Source: Pirellulales bacterium
Lineage (GTDB): Bacteria > Planctomycetota > Planctomycetia > Pirellulales > UBA1268
Reading direction: 5' to 3'
Assembly (NCBI GenBank): GCA_016779265.1
Contig: JADHNY010000009.1
Location: 1-64,000 of the forward strand
Length of the DNA stretch: 64,000 nucleotides
Translations under genes and position numbers: made by a program
The notes under the pieces: model-generated
The model's database searches: none
Told to the model about the DNA's origin: nothing
The model's input: the letters and a program-made list of their open reading frames with translations, nothing else
In this document: positions 28,226 through 37,038 of the stretch, piece after piece
How the letters are laid out: each line of letters opens with the position of its first letter
How positions within the stretch are numbered: the first letter of the stretch is position 1

Positions 28226-30638
28226 GTAGCCGCACCAAGAGGCCAGGCGGGAGATCAGCTGTCAGCGTCTGCTGAACCGCGCCACACGACGTCAGGCAGG
28301 CGGCCGCCGCAAGCCTCCCGCTCCGCACGGCCCCCTCCATCGTCGATGGCCATCCGGTGGCGGTCCAGTCTCCGGCCAAGAACAGATTCGGCACGCCGGT
28401 TGTGGCCGCTGGCCGCAACGCGTCGACACCGGGGCGAACCGAGAGCACCGCTGTGGGATCGGTCACAATCCGCGAGTCGAGCAGTGTGGCCTCTCGGGCC
28501 GCCGGGAAGAGCTCACGCAGTTCGCCCACCACGCGGGCCAGCAGCTGTTCGCGATCGGTGCCTAGCAGATCATGCGAACCGCTAATCACCACCTGACAGT
28601 AGCCGCTTTCAGAAGCCTCGTTTGCGTCTCCGGAGCGGAAGACCCACTGCGAAAGACGGCCCAGCAGCACCGCATGCGGCAGATCAATCACCGGTCGATC
28701 GAACCACAGGTGCACGCCGGTGATCGGTGAACCGGCCAGGCCGTCTCCACCTTCAGGCACCTCGTCGGGCACAAGCCGAGCCGCCGCCCGCCAGGGCACC
28801 GCCAGGATCACACCGCGGCAGGCGATGCGTGCCTCACCATCTTCACCACGGCGATCGACCATCACCGCCTCGACCCGACCGTCGTCGTCATACGCCAGCG
28901 AGGAGACCACCGTGCTCTGGTCGATCTGCACTCCCTGCGACTGCAGCCATCCAGCCAGCCCACCACCAAACAGCTCACCGAGCGGCCGGCAGGGCACGTA
29001 CAAGTCGGCAGCATTGCGATGCGCTAAAAAGCCCTCCAGGATCACCTTCCGCGATGCTTCGACGGAGACCTGGTGGATGGAATCTCCCAACGCACTTTCC
29101 AGCACTGGCTGCCAGAACAGATCGATCACACGCTGCGGCTGCCCACGGTCCACCAGCCAGGCGAAGGCTTCCTCCGGCTGCTGTCGGCCAGGCCGCCACC
29201 AGACCAGCTGCAGCATCCCACGGGCGAGAGCCATCTTTTCAACGAGATTGAAGTGCGGCATGGCACCGAGCAAGGGAGCAAGATGCAGGGGCGGAGGGAG
29301 CCAGGTCGACGGGGTACACCCCGCCCGCTTGCCATCGGGCCCGATGAACCACAGTTCTCGATCATGCCTCAGCTGATCACCAATTCCGCCCCGCTCACAG
29401 AGATCCAAGAAGTTGGTGCAGCAGCCCATCGCGACATGCTGGCAGGCATCGACGAGCCCACCCGTCTCACGATCGGCGAATGAGGCTGCCCGTCCACCAA
29501 CATGCCGTCGCGACTCAAGCAGCCGTACGGGTGTTCCTTGCTCGATCAGTCCTGCTTCGACAAGCGATGCCGCCGCTGCCAATCCAGCCAGCCCACCTCC
29601 GACCACCACCAGCGGTAACGGTTCACCATCGACACCACGTTTCGGCGTGACGGCACACCGCGAACCGGAGGCGACTGTGCTGCGGCCATCGGTGCCGGCG
29701 AATGAGGTGACAGCCAGTGACCCCAGCAGGCGGAGCCGAGTCGGTTTGGGACGGACATGAAAGATGCCGGTCCCGGCAGACGCGACTGCCGCAAAGATGC
29801 TGCGGTAAATACCGAACATCGCCCGAAAGATCCGTCGTCCGTCACGCGAGAGAAACCGATCGAGTCTGGCCGCCTCGGCATAGAGCTGTTGCGTGTGGAC
29901 CACAAACTGATCCCGCAGCCGTACGAGGCCCCGATCCTCAAGGCTCGCAGTGCCCGCTGCGGCCTGCCGCAGGAGTTCCGGCGACACCCCGCACGCCGCG
30001 AGATCTTCACGAGGCAGATAGATACGGCCACGGTCGAGGTCTTCGGTCACATCCCGGAGGATATTCGTCAGTTGAAACGCAAGCCCACAGGCATCCGCAG
30101 CAGGCAAGGCGGCAGGTCCGTTGAACCCCCAGATATGGATCGATGCGAGGCCCACCGCGGAAGCGACCCGTCGGCAGTAGCGGTGTAGTTCATCGAGGCT
30201 CTCAAACAGACACGCCTTGTTCCCAGCGTATTGCTCAAGCGCCAGATCTTGTTCAACGCCGTCGAGCACCGCAAACAACGCCCGTGTGGGAATCGCATAC
30301 GCCCGCACAACGCGGGCCATCGCTCGCAGCACGGGATCCTCACAGTCACCACCTGCCACCGCCGACGTGAATCCCTGCCGAAAGGAAGCCAGTTCAGCCT
30401 GTCGTCGCTCACGATGTTCGTCACCGATGCCGGCGGCCGTCGCGGGTGCAGGAGCATCGACAATGTCGTCGGCCCGCCGACAGAAAGCGTAGAGGGCTGT
30501 CATCGCCCGTCGTTTGGCTGTCGGCAGCAGGCGAATCGGCAATGCAAAACTGGAACGTGACGCAGCGAGCACCTCGCCGCAGAAGGCATCGTCCTGTTCC
30601 GCGGTCTGGTCCACCATGCTTGACCTGCCCGTTCCCAT
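28206..30638 (-). CDS. HpnD-HpnE fusion: presqualene diphosphate synthase + squalene-forming FAD oxidoreductase
   Basis: An 810-residue fusion of two hopanoid enzymes usually encoded separately. Residues 1 to about 290 form HpnD: FALPIRLLPTAKRRAMTALYAFCRRADDIVD (first Asp-rich motif) and NILRDVTEDLDRGRIYLPREDL (second), the trans-isoprenyl diphosphate synthase fold that joins two farnesyl diphosphates. From about 343, PLVVVGGGLAGLAAAASLVE starts HpnE, an amine-oxidase-like FAD protein, with GGRAASFADRETGGLVDACQHV and a C-terminal NLFLAGDWTATGWPSTMEGAVRSG FAD motif. It catalyses the final reduction of hydroxysqualene to squalene. ATG 30638 shares one base with the hpnC stop. No frameshift separates the halves. 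Confidence 0.92.
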   Translation of the reverse strand: MGTGRSSMVDQTAEQDDAFCGEVLAASRSSFALPIRLLPTAKRRAMTALYAFCRRADDIVDAPAPATAAGIGDEHRERRQAELASFRQGFTSAVAGGDCEDPVLRAMARVVRAYAIPTRALFAVLDGVEQDLALEQYAGNKACLFESLDELHRYCRRVASAVGLASIHIWGFNGPAALPAADACGLAFQLTNILRDVTEDLDRGRIYLPREDLAACGVSPELLRQAAAGTASLEDRGLVRLRDQFVVHTQQLYAEAARLDRFLSRDGRRIFRAMFGIYRSIFAAVASAGTGIFHVRPKPTRLRLLGSLAVTSFAGTDGRSTVASGSRCAVTPKRGVDGEPLPLVVVGGGLAGLAAAASLVEAGLIEQGTPVRLLESRRHVGGRAASFADRETGGLVDACQHVAMGCCTNFLDLCERGGIGDQLRHDRELWFIGPDGKRAGCTPSTWLPPPLHLAPLLGAMPHFNLVEKMALARGMLQLVWWRPGRQQPEEAFAWLVDRGQPQRVIDLFWQPVLESALGDSIHQVSVEASRKVILEGFLAHRNAADLYVPCRPLGELFGGGLAGWLQSQGVQIDQSTVVSSLAYDDDGRVEAVMVDRRGEDGEARIACRGVILAVPWRAAARLVPDEVPEGGDGLAGSPITGVHLWFDRPVIDLPHAVLLGRLSQWVFRSGDANEASESGYCQVVISGSHDLLGTDREQLLARVVGELRELFPAAREATLLDSRIVTDPTAVLSVRPGVDALRPAATTGVPNLFLAGDWTATGWPSTMEGAVRSGRLAAAACLTSCGAVQQTLTADLPPGLLVRLLTGGRA

Positions 30639-31684
30639 CACAGCCCCTCTTTCCTGTCCGTGATCGGTTCCGCATCACGGCGGATCACTGCGGCCAAACA
30701 GCCCAGCAGTGCGGTGAGGGCCAGGCTGAGTTTCGTGACCTTCGAGACCACCGGGCGACGGGACAGAGTGTCATAGTCTGCCCGACGAATGGCTGCCGCC
30801 ACAGCCCGCCCCCCCCCTGCAAACGCTCGGATCGCAGGCCGCAGCCCGCGAGGTGCTCGTTGCACGAGTGGCTCACCCGCGGTGAAACACTCCTCAGCCC
30901 AGGTCACCTCCTCGGCAAGGAGTCGTCGCATCGCGGGTGATGCGGTCGGCCGGTCGAGATCAGCTTCCGTCACCCCATGCCGCTGCATATCTTCCCGCGG
31001 CAGATAGATGCGACCGGCGGCTCGATCCCGCGTGATGTCCTGCCAGAAGTTGACGAGTTGCAATCCCGTACAGATGGCGTCGGACTCCTGTTGCCGCAGC
31101 GGATCCTGGCAGCCAGCCAGGGCCAACACGATCCTGCCGACGGGGTTCGCCGAGCGACGGCAGTAGTCACGGAGCTGGTCGCGAGTTTCGTAGCGAACCA
31201 CCTCCTGATCCTGCACAAAGGCATCAAGCAGGTCATGAAAGGGCTGACCGCTCAGCTGGTGGCGTTGCATCGTCTTCGCAAGGGCCACAAAGATCGGATG
31301 CTGCGGATCTCCCTGACAGCAGGCGTCGAGTTCAGCCCTCCACGCATCAAGAGCCTCCGACGCCGCCCCAGGGCTCTCGGACTCATCAGCGAGATCGTCG
31401 CTCCAGCGGGCAAACGCATAGACATTGGCAAAATCTTGCCGCAGTGACCGAGGCACAAGCCAGCTGACCACTGAAAAGTTTTCGTAGTGGCCCGTGGCGA
31501 TCTGCCGACAGAAGGCCTCCGCATCTGGCAGTGCCGTTGCGGCCGGAGCAGGCGGATATTCTGCAGGCATTGCTGCGGCATCGGCTGTTGGTGAAGCCGC
31601 AACACCGCCTGGCTTCGTGCCCTGCACGAGGGTCCAGGCAGCAGGGTCCCGCACCGTCGCCGACCGCGACGTCTTCCAGCCCAT
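30638..31684 (-). CDS. hpnC: Squalene synthase-like HpnC (presqualene diphosphate to hydroxysqualene)
   Basis: HpnC converts presqualene diphosphate to hydroxysqualene in the three-enzyme HpnC/D/E route. The 348-residue protein contains ENFSVVSWLVPRSLRQDFANVYAFARWSDDLADE, with the first Asp-rich motif, and LQLVNFWQDITRDRAAGRIYLPREDM, the second. An Ala/Pro-rich N-terminus of about 45 residues and a C-terminal hydrophobic segment (LSLALTALLGCLAAVI), perhaps a membrane anchor, flank the core. ATG 31684 has GGGAGGAG eight bases upstream; the track's 644-residue version is a read-through antisense to ispH and is rejected. It is directly followed by, and coupled to, the hpnDE fusion. Confidence 0.92.
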   Translation of the reverse strand: MGWKTSRSATVRDPAAWTLVQGTKPGGVAASPTADAAAMPAEYPPAPAATALPDAEAFCRQIATGHYENFSVVSWLVPRSLRQDFANVYAFARWSDDLADESESPGAASEALDAWRAELDACCQGDPQHPIFVALAKTMQRHQLSGQPFHDLLDAFVQDQEVVRYETRDQLRDYCRRSANPVGRIVLALAGCQDPLRQQESDAICTGLQLVNFWQDITRDRAAGRIYLPREDMQRHGVTEADLDRPTASPAMRRLLAEEVTWAEECFTAGEPLVQRAPRGLRPAIRAFAGGGRAVAAAIRRADYDTLSRRPVVSKVTKLSLALTALLGCLAAVIRRDAEPITDRKEGL

Positions 31685-31852
31685 CAACCTGTCTCCTCCC
31701 GACGGCAGCCCAGAGAATCGTCGGAACATCTGTTGGAAAACTGCCGCTGGGCCTACGATACCCGAGATTCCATGAACTCGCCCCCTCATACCCTCCCGGC
31801 CGCGTCGGCAGGTAGAGGAGGCGGTCAGCCGCCCCAAAACGAGACTGAAGCG

Positions 31853-32791
31853 ATGAAGATTCTGCTGGCAAGCCCACGAGGTTTTTGTGCCGGGGTAAAC
31901 ATGGCGATCGAGACCCTCGAGACCGCCATCCGGATCTACGGAACGCCGGTCTACGTCTATCACGAGATCGTGCACAACAAGCATGTGGTGGAGCGGTTCA
32001 CCAGCGAAGGAGCTGTTTTCGTCAACACCGTCGAGGAGGTGCCCGAGGGTGCTGTGCTGCTGTTCTCCGCACACGGTGTGGCTCCTGAGGTTCGTCGCGT
32101 GGCCCAGGAGCGACAGCTGCGAGCGATCGATGCCACCTGTCCGCTGGTCACCAAGGTGCACCTCGAAGCGATCAAGTACGCCAAGGCAGGCTACCGGCTG
32201 ATTCTGATTGGCCACGAAGGCCACGACGAGGTGATCGGCACCATGGGGCAGGCACCCGATTCCTTCACACTTGTAGAGAGCCCCGAGGAAGTTGATGCCC
32301 TCACGTTTGGGCCCGACGACAAACTTGCTTACCTCACGCAGACCACGCTCTCCGTCGACGATGCATCCCGAATCATCCGGCGACTCAAAGAGAAGTTCCC
32401 CCAGATCGTGGGGCCGCCAAAAGACGACATCTGCTACGCCACCCAAAACCGTCAAGAAGCGGTCCGCGTGCTCTCTGACGAGGCCGATATCGTGCTGGTA
32501 CTCGGCAGCCAAAACAGCTCCAACAGCCAGCGTCTGGCGGAACTCGGCCGTGAACATGACGTGCCCGCGCACCTCATCGATGGGGCCGACGAGATCACTC
32601 CAGAGTGGTTCACCGGAGACGAGACAGTCTTGATCACTGCCGGGGCGAGCGCCCCTGAACGCGTGGTACAGGACTGCATCGCGTGGCTGAAAAACCGCTA
32701 CGATGCAACGGTTGAAGAGCGAACGCTCCGGGAGGAAGAGGTGTACTTCCCGTTACCGAAAGAGATTCGTCAAGCAGCCGGCCCCGCATAG
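31853..32791 (+). CDS. ispH: 4-hydroxy-3-methylbut-2-enyl diphosphate reductase
   Basis: IspH (LytB) makes IPP and DMAPP in the last step of the MEP pathway using a [4Fe-4S] cluster. The 312-residue protein has the three ligand Cys in FCAGVNMAIE (residue 12), IDATCPLVTKVH (near 97) and DDICYATQNRQEAV (near 196), plus YVYHEIVHNKHVV and GSQNSSNSQRLAEL. ATG 31853 matches the family start MKILLASPRGFCAGV; ATG 31772 would add a non-conserved leader. It is divergent from hpnC, so the supply of C5 units and their use for squalene are encoded back to back. Confidence 0.97.
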   Translation: MKILLASPRGFCAGVNMAIETLETAIRIYGTPVYVYHEIVHNKHVVERFTSEGAVFVNTVEEVPEGAVLLFSAHGVAPEVRRVAQERQLRAIDATCPLVTKVHLEAIKYAKAGYRLILIGHEGHDEVIGTMGQAPDSFTLVESPEEVDALTFGPDDKLAYLTQTTLSVDDASRIIRRLKEKFPQIVGPPKDDICYATQNRQEAVRVLSDEADIVLVLGSQNSSNSQRLAELGREHDVPAHLIDGADEITPEWFTGDETVLITAGASAPERVVQDCIAWLKNRYDATVEERTLREEEVYFPLPKEIRQAAGPA

Positions 32792-32810
32792 GGGAGGCGA
32801 GGTTTTCTGC

Positions 32811-35540
32811 ATGGAGATGGAACTGCCCAAACTGCAGTCGGATATTGAACTGCTGTCGTCGGCATTGGATGACGTCATTCGTGATCTGGCCGGCGACGAT
32901 GCTTTTGGTGAGCTCGTTACGATCCGTGAGATCGCGGCGGAGCGACGGCGTGGGGTTCCTGACGCCGAGCGTCGACTTGCCACCGCGATTGCCGACCTGG
33001 CGGAGCCTTCGGCCCGAAATGTGGCACGAGCGCTGGGAATCTTCTTCGACCTGGCCAACATCGCAGAAGACCTACAACGGATCCGAGTGCTGCGGGAGCG
33101 AGAGCAGGAGCGACACCCTCAGCCGCTGTCGGAGTCGCTGGCAGGTGCTCTCCGCGAACTCCGACACGCCGGACACTCCGCCGAAGCGGTGCAGGAGGCA
33201 ATCAATCGGCTCTCCATCGAACTGGTGTTTACGGCACATCCCAGCGAGGCCAAGCGTCGCAGCATTCGTTCCAAACTCCGCCGCCTTCGCACCAACCTTG
33301 CTGACCTCGACCGTGACAACCTGCTCCCGAGAGAGCGCGACCAGCTGCTGCGGGCGATCGCGTCAGAACTTCGCGTTCTCTGGCAGACCGAGTTTCTCAA
33401 GCCGGCCAAACCCTCGGTGGGGGATGAAGTCGATCGTGGGCTCTCAATTCTGCCGCGGCTACGCGAGGTCGTGCCGCAGGTCTGCCGAGCGATGCGGCTG
33501 GCATTGGCTGAGGAATACCCGGGCCACACCTTTAAGATCCCGACCATTCTCTCGTTCGGATCCTGGATGGGTGGCGACCGCGACGGCAACCCGTTTGTCA
33601 CCGCCGAAGTCACGGCTGCAACGCTCTGCAAACTTCGAAATGCGGCCATCGACATTCACCTCGAGGAGTGCCAACGGCTCTCCGATTACCTGACCGTCTC
33701 GCTCACCTGCACCTCAGGAGCAGAGACCCTCGCGAGCGATCTCGACCGTCTGCAAGCAACCTGGCCAGGTCTCACCGAAGCGATTGGCTCAGTGCCCTCT
33801 TACGAGGCCTACCGACGTTGGCTGCAGATGATTCGCTGGCGTCTGGAACAGTCGAGAACCGACTCGATCGACGACGAACCTAGGCCTGGTGGTTACAGCA
33901 GCGGCCAGGCACTGGAAGAGGATGTCCTGGCCATCTGCCGCAGTCTGGAGATCGACCATGACGCGAGCATTCTCGACGGCGATCCAGGACGGTGGCTCGA
34001 CCTCGTCCGCACGTTTGGGCTGCGGGTGACGCGGCTCGACGTCCGGCAAGACTCGCGGCGATATGAAGAGATTGCCGCAGACATCCTCAAGGTGGCAGGC
34101 TGCTGCGACGAATTTGCGTCATGCTCGGAGGATCAGCGGCGACAGCTACTGATCGACACGCTGGGCTGCCTTCCAGAGCTTTCCGTCGAACGCCTGCAGC
34201 CGCTCACGCAAGACACGCTGGCGCTCTACGACCTGCTTCGCCGAGCCGTGGAGCGGTTCGGGCCAGAATGCCTCGGTGGAAGCGTGATTAGTCTCACGCA
34301 GTCGCGGGTCGATGTACTCACGGTGCTCTGGCTCTGGCGGCATGCCTGCCGTGGTGCCAGTGACGAGGTCACGTCATCGCTGCGGATCGTGCCGCTGTTT
34401 GAAAAGATCGGCGACCTGAGGCGTTCGGACACCACGGTCTCAGCCTTTCTGACTGAGCCAGCCTACGCTGCACACCTCAAAGCTCAGGGCAACCGCCAGG
34501 TGGTGATGGTTGGCTATTCCGACAGCACCAAAGATGGTGGTTACCTCTCCGCCTGCTGGGGACTCTACGACGCCCAACGCCGGATTTCTGCCGCAGCCAC
34601 AGCTCATCAGGTGCGGGTCACCTTCTTTCATGGCCGTGGCGGCTCGCTTGGTCGTGGTGGTGGCCCCGCAGCACGCGGCATTCTTTCGCTCCCTCCGGAG
34701 GCGCTCGACGGCACACTTCGGCTGACAGAGCAGGGGGAGGTCTTGGCGGAGCGTTACGACGACGTGCAGATTGCGTTTCGTCATCTCGAGCAGGTCAGCT
34801 GGGCCACACTCGTTGGCTCCACGATTCATCCAGCCGCGCCTGCAGAGGCCTGGCTCGAACTCGCCGACCGGCTGGCCACACGCTCATTTGAGGTCTATCG
34901 CGAGCTTGTGGATCAGCCGGGCTTCATCACGTTTTTCTCGCAAGCAACCCCGATCGATGAGATCGAGAACCTGCCGATTGGCTCCCGACCAGCCCGTCGT
35001 CGGGGCGAGCGATCACTCCAAGACCTGCGGGCCATTCCCTGGGTCTTCGCCTGGACCCAAAACCGCTGTCTGCTACCCGCCTGGTACGGGCTCGGCACAG
35101 CGATCCTCGATGTGAAGTATGCCGACCGCCAGGCCTGGGAGCGGCTCCGCGAGATGTATCGTGACTGGCCGTTCTTCACCGCCACCATCGACAACGCGGC
35201 GGTCGCCTTGGCCAAGGCCGACCCCGCGATCGGACAACGCTATGCCGAACTGATCGACGATGATGATGTGCGCCAGCGGCTCTGGCCACGGCTGGCTGCC
35301 GAATGCGATCGTTCTCGGCAGGCTGTTCTCGACATCGTGGGCAGCCGTGAACTCTTGGAAACAACTCCATGGCTCAAGCGTTCCATCGAAGCCCGTAATC
35401 CGTTGGTCGACCCCCTGAACCTGATCCAGGTGGAGTTTCTCCGTCGACGCGAGCTTGCTGGTGATGGCGACGGCAGCCTGCGAGAAATCCTCCGGCTCTC
35501 CGTGCAAGGTATTGCCTCAGGCATGCGGACGACCGGCTAA
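32811..35540 (+). CDS. ppc: Phosphoenolpyruvate carboxylase
   Basis: Ppc carboxylates PEP to oxaloacetate, refilling the TCA cycle. At 909 residues it has full length. Catalytic signatures: VFTAHPSEAKRRSIR (catalytic His; TAHPTE in most homologues, here Ser), SWMGGDRDGNPFVT, VMVGYSDSTKDGGYLSACW and FFHGRGGSLGRGGGPA (glycine-rich catalytic loop). The C-terminus ends IQGIASGM-like (SVQGIASGMRTTG), matching the conserved GMRNTG end with Thr for Asn. ATG 32811 follows GGGGAGGCGAGG, only 19 bases after ispH, so the two may be co-transcribed. Confidence 0.96.
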   Translation: MEMELPKLQSDIELLSSALDDVIRDLAGDDAFGELVTIREIAAERRRGVPDAERRLATAIADLAEPSARNVARALGIFFDLANIAEDLQRIRVLREREQERHPQPLSESLAGALRELRHAGHSAEAVQEAINRLSIELVFTAHPSEAKRRSIRSKLRRLRTNLADLDRDNLLPRERDQLLRAIASELRVLWQTEFLKPAKPSVGDEVDRGLSILPRLREVVPQVCRAMRLALAEEYPGHTFKIPTILSFGSWMGGDRDGNPFVTAEVTAATLCKLRNAAIDIHLEECQRLSDYLTVSLTCTSGAETLASDLDRLQATWPGLTEAIGSVPSYEAYRRWLQMIRWRLEQSRTDSIDDEPRPGGYSSGQALEEDVLAICRSLEIDHDASILDGDPGRWLDLVRTFGLRVTRLDVRQDSRRYEEIAADILKVAGCCDEFASCSEDQRRQLLIDTLGCLPELSVERLQPLTQDTLALYDLLRRAVERFGPECLGGSVISLTQSRVDVLTVLWLWRHACRGASDEVTSSLRIVPLFEKIGDLRRSDTTVSAFLTEPAYAAHLKAQGNRQVVMVGYSDSTKDGGYLSACWGLYDAQRRISAAATAHQVRVTFFHGRGGSLGRGGGPAARGILSLPPEALDGTLRLTEQGEVLAERYDDVQIAFRHLEQVSWATLVGSTIHPAAPAEAWLELADRLATRSFEVYRELVDQPGFITFFSQATPIDEIENLPIGSRPARRRGERSLQDLRAIPWVFAWTQNRCLLPAWYGLGTAILDVKYADRQAWERLREMYRDWPFFTATIDNAAVALAKADPAIGQRYAELIDDDDVRQRLWPRLAAECDRSRQAVLDIVGSRELLETTPWLKRSIEARNPLVDPLNLIQVEFLRRRELAGDGDGSLREILRLSVQGIASGMRTTG

Positions 35541-35587
35541 GACGTGGTTGGCCCAGGCAACGCTCCGCTCTCCCCACGAGGCTTCCA

Positions 35588-36937
35588 ATGGCATCTCACA
35601 GCCCCCTCGACCTGACGATCCCGACGCTTGGGCCCTGCACAGTTCGCTCCCCGATGCAGCCATTGCTCGAGGGGCGGCACACGAGCCAACACTATGTCGG
35701 CGAGCATGACCGCGTGCTTTTTGACGACACCGCGTCGATGGTCACAGAACGCGGCACCGCTGTTGCCGATCTGCCCGGCTTCGAGCCGGCAGGCGCCCGC
35801 AAGCAGATCTACTTTGATCCCTCCAAGACACGCGTTGGCATTGTCACCTGCGGTGGCCTCTGCCCTGGGCTCAATAACGTGATCCGCGGCTTGGTGATGG
35901 AGCTCTGGTTTCACTACGGGGTAAAGAAGATCTACGGCTTCACCCAAGGATTTCGCGGGTTCATTGCCGAGCACGGTCACAGCGTCGTGGAGCTCACGCC
36001 AGAGTTTGTCTCCAACATCCATGACGATGGCGGCACCATCCTGGGCACATCGCGGGGCCGTCAGGAGTCTGATCAGATCGTCGACTGCCTGGAGCGAATG
36101 GGCATCTCGATCCTGTTTGTGATCGGCGGCGATGGCTCCCTCCGTGGCGCCATGAAGATCGCGACGATCGTTGCCGAACGCAACGAAAAGATCTCCGTGG
36201 TTGGGATCCCTAAGACAATCGACAACGACATCCCCTACATCGATCAGAGCTTTGGCTTTCAGACCGCCTTCTCCGAGGCCGTTGAAGCGATTTCCTCGGC
36301 CCACGTGGAAGCAAAAGCAGCCCCGAACGGCGTAGGGCTGGTCAAGCTGATGGGCCGCCACTCCGGCTTCATTGCCTGCTATGCGGCACTCGCCCGCAAC
36401 GATGCCAACTACGTACTAATTCCCGAAGTGCCGTTTGCCATCGACGGCCCCGGTGGCTTTCTTGAGCACCTGCTAACGCGGGTAAAGACACGCGGGCATG
36501 CGGTGGTGGTGGTCGCGGAAGGAGCAGGGCAGGACGCCTTTGCGAGCGGACCTGAAAAGACCGATGCCTCGGGCAATGTGCTGCTCTCGGATATCGGCAC
36601 GTTTCTCAAAGATCGGATCAAGGCCCGCTTCCGCGAGGCCGAGTGCGAGCTGAACATGAAGTACATCGACCCGAGCTATCTGATTCGCAGCGTGCGGGCC
36701 AATGCGTTTGACTCGGTGTACTGCCTGCGGCTCGCCCACAACGCCGTGCACGCCGCCATGGCAGGCCGAACCGCAATGGTGATCGGCCGGTGGCACGGTC
36801 GTTTCGTGCACATTCCGATGCCGATGACGGTCAGCCGCCGCAATCAGGTCGACCCCAACGGTGATCTCTGGCTCTCAGTGCTCGAAGCCACGGGCCAGCC
36901 ACGACGCTTTGTCACCCCACCGACTCCGCCGGCCTGA
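35588..36937 (+). CDS. 6-phosphofructokinase, group III / TP-family-like
   Basis: This enzyme phosphorylates fructose 6-phosphate. The 449-residue protein has GIVTCGGLCPGLNNVIRG, TSRGRQESDQIVDCL, VIGGDGSLRGAM and VVGIPKTIDNDIPYIDQSFGFQTA with the catalytic Asp. The phosphodonor site is informative: GGDGS keeps the Gly typical of ATP-dependent enzymes, while PKTIDND has the Lys typical of PPi-dependent ones. That mix is known in ATP-using, PPi-type-like enzymes such as that of Trypanosoma, so ATP is the better guess. A roughly 80-residue N-terminal extension is also in keeping with that clade. GAGG precedes the ATG; the gap after ppc is 47 bp. Confidence 0.93.
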   Translation: MASHSPLDLTIPTLGPCTVRSPMQPLLEGRHTSQHYVGEHDRVLFDDTASMVTERGTAVADLPGFEPAGARKQIYFDPSKTRVGIVTCGGLCPGLNNVIRGLVMELWFHYGVKKIYGFTQGFRGFIAEHGHSVVELTPEFVSNIHDDGGTILGTSRGRQESDQIVDCLERMGISILFVIGGDGSLRGAMKIATIVAERNEKISVVGIPKTIDNDIPYIDQSFGFQTAFSEAVEAISSAHVEAKAAPNGVGLVKLMGRHSGFIACYAALARNDANYVLIPEVPFAIDGPGGFLEHLLTRVKTRGHAVVVVAEGAGQDAFASGPEKTDASGNVLLSDIGTFLKDRIKARFREAECELNMKYIDPSYLIRSVRANAFDSVYCLRLAHNAVHAAMAGRTAMVIGRWHGRFVHIPMPMTVSRRNQVDPNGDLWLSVLEATGQPRRFVTPPTPPA

Positions 36938-37038
36938 CGACATCCTGCCCTCGCAGAAAGACAACATGCTGCGAGAGCCCCCGGATATAGAGAGCCTGGG
37001 CATGCAGAGACAACTCGAGCTCCGGCTTTCAGCCTCAC

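Noticed and set aside
31685-32572. N-terminal extension of hpnC to 644 residues
   Set aside because: Runs antisense through ispH; a strong Shine-Dalgarno marks ATG 31684 as the start.
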